Below the pieces are notes generated by a model, which searched no databases, was not told where the DNA came from, and worked only from the letters and a program-made list of their open reading frames with translations. The translations under genes were made by a program, and so were the position numbers. From Lineus longissimus (Eukaryota > Nemertea > Pilidiophora > Heteronemertea > Lineidae), in NCBI RefSeq assembly GCF_910592395.1, contig NC_088317.1, forward strand, positions 12,152,001 through 12,216,000: DNA of 64,000 nt. Reading direction: 5' to 3'. Below, piece by piece: positions 19,258 to 30,076 of the stretch. Within the stretch, counting starts at the first letter, position 1. The number at the start of each line of letters is the position of its first letter.

Positions 19258-19470
19258 GGGCCCAGTTCCTGAAATAGCGCTAGGCCAGCACTAAGCCTAA
19301 GCGTGGCGCTATGTCCTCTCTGGCGCCAATCTACGACTAGAGTGGCGCCAGATGGGTTCCAAAGCCTAGCGCTGGTGCTATCTTGTGACATATCAGCGCT
19401 AAAGTTATCAGCCCAAGGACCCTCCTCTAAGTTCTGCTAGTGAGCGCTAACTTCTACAGAGATTTCCAAA

Positions 19471-20592
19471 ATGGCTGCCAACCAGGTCCTTTTTGGAAAT
19501 TTATTCCAACCAATTCATCCAATTCGCAGATTTAGGAGGTTTGAGTTCCCTCTGGATTATTACAATGATATTCAACAATTTGAAAGGTTCAGATTCAGGT
19601 CTGATAGCATTTTATATATAACAGATTTAATCCGGGAACAACTTGAAAGGGACACTAGCCTCTCCCCTGAGACTCAAGTCTTAATGGCCATTCCCTATTT
19701 TGCCAGTGGCAACTTCCTGCAGCTAGTAGGCGATTCTTTTGGGATGTCAAAGTCGACAGCTTCAAGGACTGTGTTTGGTGTTACAAATGCTCTAAACAAT
19801 CTTAAGGAACAGTTTATTCGTTGGCCCACATACGCAGAAGCAGCAGTGATTGCACATGCATTCTACCAAAAGGCTAGATTTTCAAGAGTCATTGGTGCAA
19901 TCGATGGCACCCACGTTGAAATACAATCGCCAGACATGCATCCAGGTGATGGCCATGACTATGAAGCAGCCTATGTGAACAGGAACCACTACCACTCCAT
20001 TAATTGTCAATTCATCTGTGACCACTTGGGTAAGTTCATAGGCCTAGCATAGGCCTAAACGTTTTACCATGTAGATTTCATATAAAGCTATCACTAAAAC
20101 CCATTCTTACCAATCCATATGATGTAGGTTTGCCTAAATTAACGAAAACATGACGCATTCATATTCAGGACACCACAGATCTGCAGATACATCTACATGG
20201 AAACCTACAATGCACTGGGACAGAATGGAGTACTTTTGGGAGACAGTGGGTATGCATGCCGACCATTTTTGATGACTCCTTACTTGCATCCTGCAAATCA
20301 ACATCAGACAAGATACAACCGGGCCCACAAACGGACAAGAGTGAAGGTTGAGCATTCATTCGGAGTTTTAAAGCGAAGGTTTCATGTTCTTCATGCAGAA
20401 GTGCGAATGCAGCCAGATAGAGTGTGCAGGATTATCACTGCCTGCGCCATCCTAAACAACATTGCCATTGACAGGAATGAAAGGTTGCCACCAGCGGATC
20501 GATTCCCTCGCATGCAAATGGATGATGAACCCTATGATGGACCAGAGGATGGGCGCCTGGCAAGAGACCACTTGGCCAATACCTTCTTCTAG
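19471..20592 (+). pseudogene. HARBI1-like DDE transposase, two exons
   Basis: Exon 1 (19471 to about 20029) encodes the helical N-terminus and the first catalytic Asp in VIGAIDGTHVEI. A good donor follows (cacttgg/gtaagt). Exon 2 (about 20130-20592) resumes at KHDAFIF and carries the second Asp (LLGDSGYACRPF) and the Glu (RVKVEHSFGVLKRRF), ending in a DE-rich tail. All three DDE residues survive, but between the acceptor and KHDAF the frame has a stop (taa), so the gene looks broken or the acceptor is elsewhere. Acts as nuclease/strand transferase in the family. Confidence 0.8.
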
Positions 20593-20689
20593 GCTGCAAG
20601 AGACAATAAGGAAACATGTAGACAATGTTTACAATCATAACCTGTTTAATTCCTGCTAACTTGCTAATAAAACACATAGTACATTGTCC

Positions 20690-20977
20690 TCATTGCTCAT
20701 TGGTCCGCGTACAAATAGACTCCAGAAGCTTGTCAATTTCACTTTGTGGCCGGCATGTCACACCTGTCTCAATAGATTGCTGCAATATTTGAATTTCAAG
20801 TATCAGCTTCTTCTTCTGGAGGGCCTCCAACTCCTCACTGGCGAGTTTTCTCACTTTGGCCGCTGCCATCTCATCCTTGAGTCTTTGCCCTTTCATCCTT
20901 TCATTCTCCAGGGTCGTCTGCAGGACATCAAATTGTAACGAAAGAACATCAGCATAGCTCCTCTTCTTCGGTTTCAT
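20690..20977 (-). CDS. C-terminal coiled coil of the probable Harbinger accessory (Myb/SANT-like) protein
   Basis: 95 codons beginning KPKKRSYADVLSLQFD and continuing as a Lys/Glu/Leu-rich coiled coil (LASEELEALQKKKLILEIQI). It is convergent with the transposase, 98 bp beyond its stop, which is where the DNA-binding partner gene of Harbinger elements usually lies. Basic residues encoded near 21290-21345 on the same strand may be part of an upstream exon. The DNA-binding domain itself is not visible, so the assignment leans on position. Confidence 0.5.
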   Translation of the reverse strand: MKPKKRSYADVLSLQFDVLQTTLENERMKGQRLKDEMAAAKVRKLASEELEALQKKKLILEIQILQQSIETGVTCRPQSEIDKLLESICTRTNEQ

Positions 20978-21390
20978 TGTCTGAAAGAAGGGTTTAAATC
21001 CTGCAAATACCTGATCAAAATAAGTGAGGGGATTATCTCAACATAGTTTAGTTTACACTAAAGGCTGCAAGGTGGGCCCTTATGGTTTTAACTTCAAAAA
21101 CTAAGTTACTTTGGATCCAAAAACCTAGTTCCTATATAGAGCAAAAACTAAGATTCTTGAATTAATGAACAAATGGCTTAGGCCCTATTAGCCCGCAGAC
21201 TTCATTGCATTGCAAATGAGTCCGTGGAGAGGGAGTATGTGTGTGTGTGCATGGGGGGGGGGGGGGGTTACGTGTAACTTACTTTCTTTTGTGACAGTCT
21301 CCTTTTCTTTCTTTGATGCACTTCTTGCTTGACCTAAAAAACAATGTTTATGCACATATATACTTGATGTCTAGTATTGATGAATTGGCC

Positions 21391-21543
21391 ATGTATAGTA
21401 CCCCCAGGTATGGCCCGGCTTAACCCGCCGGCCATGAAGTAATTCCTTTATGGCCCAGTGGTTGGCGCGTTGGCCCCAGAGTGGAAGTAAGCAACGTCGA
21501 GCGCGGTCAACCTTTGGATCGGTGACCGGCGCGTACAATACAC
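21391..21543 (+). repeat. SINE-like repeat with tRNA-like A box and 5S-rRNA-like segment, copy 1
   Basis: Shares nearly its whole length with 24447-24607. tggcccagtggttggcgcgt resembles a tRNA A box. The following ggaagtaagcaacgtcgagc ... ggtcaacctttggatcggtgaccg matches the layout of the internal 5S rRNA promoter (GGAAG..AAGCA...GGTC..TTGGAT.GG.GACCG). It is too short and diverged to be a functional 5S gene. Confidence 0.65.
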
Positions 21544-21814
21544 CTGGCAGACCTTCCAACGCGATGCGAGCTCTGGATTTGTAGTTCGGTACTGAGACGC
21601 ATGAAGCGCTAAGTAGGAGCTAGGACGATCCATCTCTGTCCGAAGGGGGGAATTGTTGCCGCTACCGTCTTGTCTTCGAGACACCGCTGTATAAGGGCAC
21701 GGCGATTATGGAATTGGTCCGCGCTTACGCCAACAGAGTCATTTTCGAGAAGATAATATTTCGGATTTGTGCCGATAAAATGCTCATTTGACAGTGAAAA
21801 GCCTTATGTGGCTT

Positions 21815-23838
21815 AAGTTAATATGTAAAGTCAAGGACTTAGTGAGCCCCCCTTTAGGTCGGGGGAGCTCCCCCGAACCCCCCTACGAGCATATGTTAAG
21901 TGCAAGCTCTAACAATTACAGCTGTTACAATGGGGGGGACACCCCCCAAACCCTCCTCCGTCGACATAGGTTTTTACCAGTGCGTTGGGGGGAAGCTCCC
22001 CCCAACCCCCCCCCCCCCCGGTGGACAGTCAACTAGCCCTTCTGTGTCATACTGCTGGAGGGGGGGGGGGGTGCGATGGGACCATCCATATAGTTCCTTC
22101 CGACACATTTTTGTTTTGGTAATGTAATACATTGTGATTGTCCTTATTCACGGGAATCGGGCGTTTCCAGTGATATACGACACTTAAATGGATTGTCCTC
22201 ATGCATTCACTTTGGAAACGCATTTTAAAATAGATATTACGTCCTGTTAATGGGGCACGTCATCATCGCGTACATTTGGGAAAATTCCCTAACGAGACCG
22301 GAGCAGACGGCTGAAAGTAGTTTAATTATTGGCCGCTAGGGTTCAGAATGTCGCTCACCTGAATTTTTCACGCAACTTTTGCTAAATAGAGCTAGTTCTA
22401 TTTGTAATTCATTTTGAAACTTCAGATTTGGGTAGTAGACTAAAATAACTTAGTCGTCAGTGTGGTTTTAAGCAGGAAAAACGTATTTGTTTTTCTTAAA
22501 GTGCCTTTTTTGGATGGGTGTGTGCGATTGTTTTGTTTATGTCACGTGACCTCGACCATGTCGACACAAAATTGAAATAAACCACCCTTTTCTGTCATTA
22601 TTTAGGACGGATATTTCTCTAATAAAAATATAAATATAATTGGCCAATTTCTTATGCATATGTAGCGAATTCCCATGAAGATTTAAATTAGATGTTCTCG
22701 TAACCTGTTACAACTGGTCTGATTTATAATTCAGCGCTACAACTGGTCTGATTTATTTATTCAGCGCCATTTTGAAAAACCAAAAAAAATTGTTTGTTGG
22801 ATATACAATAGTTACTCTCTTTATTTCTCTTCATCATTCATTATATACTCCCGCACACACGTGTATCTTAAGAGCCCCTCCTAAGAGGGGGGCTTAATAT
22901 GTAAAGTCAAGGACTTGGTGAGCCCCCCTTTAGGTCGGGGGAGCACCCCCGAACCCCCCTACGATAGCGTAACGTTTTTACCCAGTACAATGAAGGGGAA
23001 ACCCCCCCCCCCCCAACCCCCCATGTTGGGACCATCCATAGTTCCTTCCGACACATTTTTGTTTTGGTAATGTAATACATTGTGATTGTCCTTATTCACG
23101 GTAAATGGGTTGTCCTCATGCATTCACTTTCGAAACGCATTTTAAAATAGATGTTACGTCCTGTTAATGGGGCACGTCATCATCGCGTACATTTGCGAAA
23201 AACTCCCTAACGAGACCGGAGCAGACGGCTGAAAGTAGTTTAATTATTGGCCGCTAGGGTGCAGAATGTACGTCGCTCACCCGAATTTTTCACGCAACTA
23301 TAGCTAAATAGAGCTCGTTCTAGTTTGTGATTCATTTTGATAATTCAGATTTGGGTAGTAGACCAATATAACTTAGTCGTCAGTGTGGTTTTAAGCTGGA
23401 AAAACGTATTTGTTTTTCTTAAAGTGCCTTTTTGGACGGGTGTGTGCGATTGTTTTTTTTTTATGTCAAGTGACCTCGACCATGTCGACACAAAATTGAA
23501 ATAAACCACCCTTTTCTGGCATTATTTAGGACGGTATTTCCCTAATAAAAATATTAATATAATTGGCGGATTTCTTAGGCATATGTAGCGAATTCCCATG
23601 AAGATTTAAATTAATTTAAATTAATTTTAAATTAATTTCAACCAATGGGATAGCAACCACCACCGGAAGATCGCGGAGAAATCGGTAAACTCAACGGAGT
23701 TAATTCAGAAAAATACCAAAAAAAATTGTTTGTAGGATATACAATAGTTACTCTCTTTATTTCTCATCATTCATTTACATTATGTACTCCCGCACACACG
23801 TGTATCTTAAGAGCCCCTCCTAAGAGGGGGGCTTATAA
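21815..23838 (-). repeat. Arm/core repeat array, two units on the minus strand
   Basis: In plus coordinates: core (21815-22637), arm (22638-22893), core (22894-23560), arm (23561-23838). All are in the opposite orientation to the arrays at 14565-15530 and 24707-25775. The arms all face the same way, so this is a tandem of units of about 1.1 kb. The arm at 22638 has lost part of its middle and carries a short duplication (acaactggtctgattta twice). Confidence 0.8.
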
Positions 23839-24446
23839 AGCCTAAATCTGTCACTTAAAGGCACCAAGTTTCTGTAAGTTGAAGATCGGTAGTTGTAAGG
23901 TCCATTTTAGGCATTCTTGCATGGTTTCGTGATGCCGTTTTCATAAGGACACGCTCATGACACCTTTTTTAGTTTTGTCTTTGACAGGTTTATCACCCCA
24001 CTTTCCGTTTGAAATATTTCTCTTTGTGACCAGTAACTGTACTAAATGTGCCCAAGGTTCACGTCAGTATTATTCATTTAACCCTCTAAGGCCTGTTCAT
24101 GATCCGGGCTCATGATCTACCCTAAAATATAGGCCTAATTGGCTGTATGCAATCCTAGTGCATGTAGTTCGAAATGCTTCTCATAGGGGGCAGCACCTCC
24201 TGGACGTCTGAAGACACCACCTGTCTTCGGTTGTGACAAGTGTTGATTGTTATTGTTTTGTCTTATAATTGCTGGCTGTAATTCAAGTGGTTTGATTAAC
24301 TGTTGATGTTATCATTACTTATGTTTGTTCACTGTTTTGTATTTGCAGTGAACCCTCTCCTGTTGATGAATAAATAAAGAAGACAGAGGTGTTCCATAAC
24401 TTGGGAAATTTTTGTCCGTGCTTTAGACTTCAAGCCTACAGGAATG
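23839..24446. other. Unique spacer between inverted repeat arrays
   Basis: No gene recognised. Together with the SINE that follows, it lies in the loop of a large fold-back formed by 22894-23838 and 24707-25645. Confidence 0.45.
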
Positions 24447-24607
24447 ATGTATAGTACCCCCAGGTATATGGCCCGGCTTAGCCTTAACCCGCCGGCCATG
24501 AGGGAATTCCTTTATGGCCCAGTGGTTGGCGCGTTGGCCCCAGAGTGGAAGTTAAGCAACGTTGAGCGCGGTCAACCTTTGGATCGGTGAACGGCGCGTA
24601 CAATACA
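24447..24607 (+). repeat. SINE-like repeat with tRNA-like A box and 5S-rRNA-like segment, copy 2
   Basis: Second copy of 21391-21543, with the fuller 5S-like word ggaagttaagcaacgttgag and ggatcggtgaacgg. It starts atgtatagtacccccagg like copy 1 and ends near cgtacaatac. Confidence 0.65.
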
Positions 24608-24706
24608 GGCCACTCATGTACTGGGTAAATGAAATGGCTCTAAAATCTAGGCCACTTTAGGCTTCTTGGCTCAAAATACTTTTGAGATGGTCCCTTATGA
24701 CATTTA

Positions 24707-25775
24707 TAAGCCCCCCTCTTAGGAGGGGCCCTTAAGATACACGTGTGTGCGGGAGTATATTATGAATGATGAGAAATAAAGAGAGTAACTATTGTATATC
24801 CTACAAACAATTTTTTTTGTTTTTTTTCTGAATTAACTCCGTTGAGTTTACCGATTTCTCCGCGATCTTCCGGTGGTGGTTGCTATCCCATTGGCATTGG
24901 TTGAAACTAATTTAAATTAAATTAAAATTAATTTAAATCTTCATGGGAATTCGCTACATCATATGCCTAAGAAATTGGCCAATTATAAGAAATATCCGAC
25001 CTAAATAATGACAGAAAAGGGTGGTTTATTTCAATTTTGTGTCAACATGGTCGAGGTCACGTGACATAAAAACAAAACAATCGCACACACCCGTCCAAAA
25101 AAGGCACTTTAAGAAAAACAAATACGTTTTTCCAGCTTAAAACCACACTGACGACTAAGTTATTTTGGTCTACTGCCCAAATCTGAAGTATCAAAATGAA
25201 TCACAAACTAGAACTAGCGCTATTTAGCTATAGTTGCGTGAAAAATTCGGGTGAGCGACATTCTGCACCCTAGCGGCCAATAATTAAACTACTTTCTGCC
25301 GTCTGCTCCGGTCTCGTTAGGGAGTTTTCCCCAAATGTACGCGATGATGACGTAACATCTATTTTAAAATGCGTTTCCAAAGTGAATTCATGAGGACAAC
25401 CCATTTGTGTCGTATATCACTGGAAACGCCCGATTCCCGTGAATAAGGATAGTCACAATGTATTACATTACCAAAACAAAAATGTGTCGGAAGGAACTAT
25501 GGATGGTCCCAACATGGGGGGTTGGGGGGGGGGGGGTTTGGGGGTTTCCCCTCCATTGTACTGGGTAAAAACGTTACGCTATCGTAGGGGGGTTCGGGGG
25601 TGCTCCCACGACCTAAAGGGGGCTCACCAAGTCCTTGACTTTACATATTAAGCCCCCCTTTAGGAGGGGCTCTTAAGATACACGTGTGTGCGGGAGTATA
25701 TAATGAATGATGAGAAATAAAGAGAGTAACTATTGTATATCCTACAAACAATTTTTTTGGTTTTTTTCTGAATTA
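24707..25775 (+). repeat. Arm/core/arm repeat unit
   Basis: Arm 24707-24986 (aagcccccctcttaggagggg to ttggccaatta), core 24987-25645, then a partial second arm 25646-25775 in the same orientation that stops at ctgaatta. This is the clearest case of arms as direct repeats flanking one core. Confidence 0.8.
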
Positions 25776-26899
25776 AAGGGAATGGCCCGCCAAAAAATGG
25801 GGAGTTTTGGACGGCCCGGTCAAAACCTTAGGCGGGAATAAGGTTTCATTGATAAATATAAGGAGTTTCAAGGCCCCCAAATCACTTGTAAGGTTCAATA
25901 GATAGTGGCCTTTCATTGGTTTACCGTCTGGGTATCATTTACATACTCTCATTTTGAAAAATATGACAATATTTACGATCACGTTATTGATTTTTGCAAC
26001 ATTTTCGGTAACGCGCCCCTTGCGGATCTGTAAGGTACCATTCGGATGCTTGAAAAATGCTTCGTCTCGTCGATTCGGTCGCGGATAAACGCATCAGGTT
26101 GACTGCAGCAACTTTTAATTGTTGGAGACGGAGAAGGAAGGAATATGATTATCAGTTTGATGAAAACTTTGCAAAGTTTCTTCTTGGGACTCGAAATCCA
26201 TACTACTATTCTCTCCATTTTCCATTTTCTCCTCTCTCCAACTCACTACTATCGCTATTGACTGCGTAACATACACTAACATTCTTTCGCTATCATTGCT
26301 AACTTCATTTACTAGAACACTGGCCTCTTTGTAGCAAATTATGTAACCCATAGTGGAAACACCTGACAGCGCCGCCCGGCATGATCCACGTGCTACTGGC
26401 ATACTTTGGTCCGACAGTGGCATTGGGTACGGGAGTGGGTAGGTGATATGCCTAATATGTGAGGGCCTTATTTGGAACAGGACCTGCTGTCACTGGTCTC
26501 AATGCATTGTGTAAAATAGCGTACTACAATCAATCTATTGGGGGTTGCATGTAGATAGCAGCAATAAGTCCCTAAATGCAGTTCATTGCGTGTTTAACCT
26601 TTAATAAAACTTCAGTAACGTTAGAAATTTAATGTAGTTCAATCATCGTGCCCATTTAACTAATGTATATTACATTTCAACTTTGCCCGCTCCACGGGTA
26701 TATGCTTATTTATAACTCGTAGTAAATAAGGTTGTAAAAATATGCAAATGAGATGCCGTATATGGAAACCATGACGTCACTAAGCAGTTCTTATTTCTGC
26801 TACGGGTGGCGCTGTTGCTTGCTTCTGGAGGCGCTATTCAACCTCTTTAAGATGTATGGTTAAATCATGTGATTTCTGTTCTGGGTGGTCACTGGAATT
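25776..26899. other. No gene seen
   Basis: Unassigned DNA between the last repeat arm and the viral right-end module. Frames of 70-100 codons (26057-26269 plus, 26115-26423 minus) overlap each other and show no domain. One boundary of the inversion should lie somewhere here or in the neighbouring repeats. Confidence 0.4.
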
Positions 26900-26917
26900 A
26901 ATGTACACCACGGTTTT

Positions 26918-26978
26918 CATTTACTACACTCAAATTTTCATTTACTACACTTAAATTTTCATTTACTACACTTAAATT
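26918..26978. repeat. Short tandem repeat, about 21-bp unit, three copies
   Basis: Unit catttactacacttaaattt, nearly perfect, directly after the 78-aa gene stop in gene direction. It may mark the end of the conserved module. Confidence 0.75.
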
Positions 26979-27215
26979 CTACTTGATTATGTTTCTGGGT
27001 AAAATACCTTGATCGTAAAAGTATTCCAATGTTACATTACTGACTGCTACAGTTCTGCCAAGTTTAAGAATCTCTTCTAAGTTTGCCTGACTTGGTGGGC
27101 CAATGGCAATTCTCAAGAATCTCTTAAGTAAATATGAGTAACCAATTGTTGCCGTTGACAATAACACACTTTGGTACAGTGTATTGATGATTTCCTTCTT
27201 TCCTGGTGTTTCCAT
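26979..27215 (-). CDS. Small viral-element protein, 78 aa
   Basis: Contains a Ser/Thr/Leu/Tyr-rich, moderately hydrophobic stretch (LYQSVLLSTATIGYSYLLKRF, residues about 13-33) that may bind membrane, followed by a helical stretch (NLEEILKLGRTVAVSN). The frame is intact. It follows the capsid candidate at 178 bp and is the innermost gene kept at this end. The function is unknown; I believe similar small proteins accompany such capsid genes in other invertebrates, which a search could confirm. Confidence 0.6.
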   Translation of the reverse strand: METPGKKEIINTLYQSVLLSTATIGYSYLLKRFLRIAIGPPSQANLEEILKLGRTVAVSNVTLEYFYDQGILPRNIIK

Positions 27216-27392
27216 TTATTTAACTGTAAAACAATCTTAATGTTGCAAGGAAACAATCTGTGAATTTTGAATGTTAACTTGAGCGTCAGAAACCACAAAT
27301 ATGTGCATTTTGTATGGCCCCTTTCCAGATTCTTTTGTTATCGACAATTGAATACCATCTTTAGTGTTTTGAAGCTTTTTGCCCGATCCGTG

Positions 27393-28501
27393 TTATCTAT
27401 TGTCTTCAGTAGTTCTCAGGTCCAACCAAAGCCCGTAGTTATTCGAGTCTCCATAGTACTTTTTCATAGACATGTTGCAGTCGTAAGTTTTCCATAAGTC
27501 TTCTGTCATGAAGTGTTTCTTGATCTCCTCCCATTGATCTAGCATTATCATTCCTTCTGGAAACACCTGATTAGCAACTCCTTCGATGGTTATTTGCACT
27601 TTTGTGATGTTAGGATTTTCAAACTTTTCAGAATCTCTTGAACCATCAGTGTAATCAGAGATGAAGAGAAGTAATAGTCCTTTTATGGACATTCGAGGAA
27701 AATTGATGTTCTCGTTGATCAGAGTTTCATTGGCCGTTACGTTGACAGTTTTGAAGTGATCTACCCAGTCGTAATAGATGGAGAAACCTGAATTGTACTT
27801 GTTTGTAAGCGTATTGGCTAATCCCTTGTTAGTTACAGTGTCATATTCAAAACTGATATTTTCAAGTTTGTAATTCATGTTTGCAGTTGTGCTGGTAACA
27901 ATGATCTCCTCCTTTGGCGCTAACGTAATCTCGATGATCACATCCTCTTGAATTGGAAACTTGTAAAATGGAGCATAGTTGAAAAATAGTTCAAAATCTA
28001 ACTGTATCTTGTACTTGGTTCCAAACACTTTCTTCAGTGTTTTCTCATCACCGGTTTCACCGGTAACGTCGGCTTCTGCCACACCTGATCTCAACTTTCT
28101 AAGATTTTCTGACTGAATACCTTGAAAAACCCTGTCGTTCCGTTCCTCCGATGTTAACCACAGATCTTTAAAAGTCGAATAATGATTGTATTCATTGAGA
28201 TCAAATATCTGTTCCGTTCCCCACTTAATTACCATCTTGGATAACAGGTTTCTTCCGAGATTGTTAACCACGCTGTTCTTTGAATCACCAGAATAATGAC
28301 ATCATCTGACAGAAAAAGAGATCTGGGTACAAAGAACGTATTTTCTCTTAAAGCAGGTATTCTAATGTACAATGTTTCTTTTGGATTAGCAGAAGACGGA
28401 TTGTGTGTGATAATGTGATGATTTCTCTCGGCCTTTAATCCGAGTGGAATCTTATGACTCCTTTCAGTGTTGAGCAGTACTCCAGTTGTCATTCTATTCA
28501 A
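27393..28501 (-). pseudogene. Candidate double-jelly-roll major capsid protein, frameshifted
   Basis: Two overlapping minus-strand frames, 28501-28229 and 28271-27393, belong to one gene of about 369 codons. The first ends its sensible part at RSLFLSDDVII; the second resumes at VVNNLGRNLLSKMVIKW. The break is near 28283-28300 and needs a net one-base change. The protein is rich in beta-prone blocks: residues about 45-75 (LYIRIPALRENTFFVP), the NNLGR motif, FKDLWLTSEERNDRVFQGI, then YKIQLDFELFFNYAPFYKFP and later strands. This pattern matches what I know of capsid-like proteins of invertebrate Polinton-like elements, but the double jelly roll is inferred and the length is at the short end for that fold. 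Position in the structural gene block agrees. Confidence 0.55.
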
Positions 28502-28508
28502 TTTACAT

Positions 28509-28600
28509 GAAATTGATTTAATTTTACTTGAAAATCAATCAATCATTAATTTTACTTGAAAAATCAATCATTAATTTTACTTGAAAAATCAATCATTGAT
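28509..28600. repeat. AT-rich tandem repeat upstream of the capsid candidate
   Basis: About 27-bp unit (tcaatcattaattttacttga) in three to four imperfect copies between the capsid gene and the gene before it. It may act as a late-promoter or spacer region; no known motif identified. Confidence 0.65.
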
Positions 28601-29223
28601 TTTACTTAATAGCTTTAACAGCTTTAACACCTTCTATCAAACCATAAATTACGGAGCTAACAACAACAATCACTAGAATGACTAGATTTTCGGCCATGAA
28701 TCCAACAACTGCACCAACTGTTTTTCAGGAGAAATGAGACAATAGAACCGATGATTCCCGGTAAAGCCGCAGCTGATTTCTTGGCCAGTTCTTTTAGCCA
28801 TTCAGCAAACTTCTTTAGTCCTTCTTTCACTTTATCTGGAATTGATGGTGGTTTATCCGGTGTTGGTGGCGTAGGAGGTCCTGGTTTAGGTACAGCTTTC
28901 AAAGCATTACTGATAAAAAAACCTAAAGTGGTCAGTATCGTAGTAACTGCAGTGACTATTGCAGCAATTGTAAGGCCTTCAACCTTAAAGGCCATATATC
29001 AAGGTTTGAAAACATGCTTGATACTCATGAAATATGTTGAGGGTTAAAAAAACAAGATCCCAGACATTAAAAAAATTCTAATAATAAAGTTATTATTTAG
29101 TTATTTCAATTTTCAATTTTAAACTATTTGAATTTCCCACCACACACAACTTTAGATTAGTTCCACATGTGGCCGCTAGGGATTTTTTGATGACGTAGAT
29201 CAGGTCAGTCAGAACAAAGCAAG

Positions 29224-29376
29224 ATGGCTTCCGCATACAGTTCAGAGAGTGAGAGCAGTGAATTTGAGGATGTTTTGGTCGATACAGAAGGATATTTAAA
29301 CGTTGAGCCGTACATGTTCGAGCCATTAATATCACTAGATCATAATGAGAGTGATCATTCGGACGAAAGTGATTAG
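29224..29376 (+). pseudogene. Acidic N-terminal fragment, possibly of a P2X7-tail-like protein
   Basis: 50 codons, Ser/Glu/Asp-rich, with VEPYMFEPL in the middle and a tag stop. The same frame reopens to 29595 with scattered Cys (GCRCITCMIFEQ). An acidic leader followed by xPYxFEP and then a Cys-rich block is the layout of invertebrate proteins with the P2X7 C-terminal ballast-like domain. Here the conserved Cys/Trp core is largely lost. The likeness is weak and from memory of the pattern. Confidence 0.35.
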
Positions 29377-29770
29377 AATTTGTGGTTAATCAATTTGCAT
29401 GGCAGACCTGCCGATATAGCAAAGAAGACATTGATAGACGGTTGCAGATGCATAACATGTATGATTTTTGAACAGACTAATGTTGCACAATATTGTTTCG
29501 CCTCGTCAGTGTTGTATCGCCAGTTATGTCATGACGCTGAACTACTACTGAAAAGTGACGGTATTATGCACAATCATCTTGACGTGACGATATAATGCCG
29601 TGCAACGTTAGATAGGCCTAGATGTCAGATGACAATAATCTGTCATTGACAGTGGCTGTCACTGACACTGACCTGTGTCGCTGTCACCTTGCTATGGCTG
29701 GAACACAAGAAGACACTATGCGGTATCACAGGCCCCAATAGGGCCTACACATTATGTATAACAACCGACC

Positions 29771-30076
29771 TCAGCAGCCTCGGGCATTAAATGCAATTGA
29801 CATGGTTGGAACAGCTGTTTTTAACAAGTGGCATTTAATATTCAGTTGGATGCAGATATCCGGCTTCATGTGATAATCCGTATCGATAAAGTGATCACTA
29901 CAAAGTTTGGCCGAAGGCCCAGGCTTCCAACACTCCAAACGTTTGCACTTCCGAATCCACAGCTTCCTCCTCTCTCGTTCAACTGGCTTTGGAAATTCAT
30001 GAAAATGGGTCCCATCCGTCATTCGATTGTTCTTTGTGCTATCCTTGACACAATTCGGAGCCACACAATACACCAT
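29771..30076 (-). CDS. THAP zinc-finger domain (first exon of a Kolobok-type transposase)
   Basis: 101 codons starting MVYCVAPNC. The THAP signature is complete: C-x5-C at the start (YCVAPNC), the FHEFP block, WIRKC, a second Trp then Pro (ECWKPGP), LCSDHF supplying the third Cys and the His, and a closing AVPT at about residue 87. THAP domains bind DNA through a C2CH zinc site. After AVPT the frame runs into unrelated residues, so an exon end near 29815 is likely. The catalytic part of the transposase is absent. Confidence 0.8.
   Translation of the reverse strand: MVYCVAPNCVKDSTKNNRMTDGTHFHEFPKPVERERRKLWIRKCKRLECWKPGPSAKLCSDHFIDTDYHMKPDICIQLNIKCHLLKTAVPTMSIAFNARGC

Larger units (their letters stand above)
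19258..21380 (+). mobile_element. Decayed PIF/Harbinger DNA transposon
   Basis: Holds a HARBI1-type transposase on the plus strand and, convergent to it, the C-terminal part of a probable second protein, the two-gene layout usual for Harbinger elements. A candidate left end begins gggcccagttcctg at 19259 and is followed by repeated gcgcta/tggcgcc words. I could not find its inverse near the right side, so the right boundary is approximate. Confidence 0.65.

Noticed and set aside
24447-24607. Functional 5S rRNA gene
   Set aside because: Only the internal-promoter-like part is present, joined to a tRNA-like head and repeated elsewhere; it is a SINE-like repeat.
26115-26423. 102-codon minus-strand frame as another viral gene
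   Set aside because: No similarity in style to the packed viral genes, overlaps an opposite frame, and is separated from the module by 0.5 kb of non-coding DNA.
26912-28600. CRISPR-like spacing of short repeats
   Set aside because: The repeats at 26918-26978 and 28509-28600 are simple tandem units without unique spacers, in a eukaryotic genome.
28657-28995. Independent 112-codon gene with start at 28995
   Set aside because: The ATG lies in the Kolobok terminal repeat and the C-terminus is a frameshift product; it is the 3' half of the gene starting at 31135.
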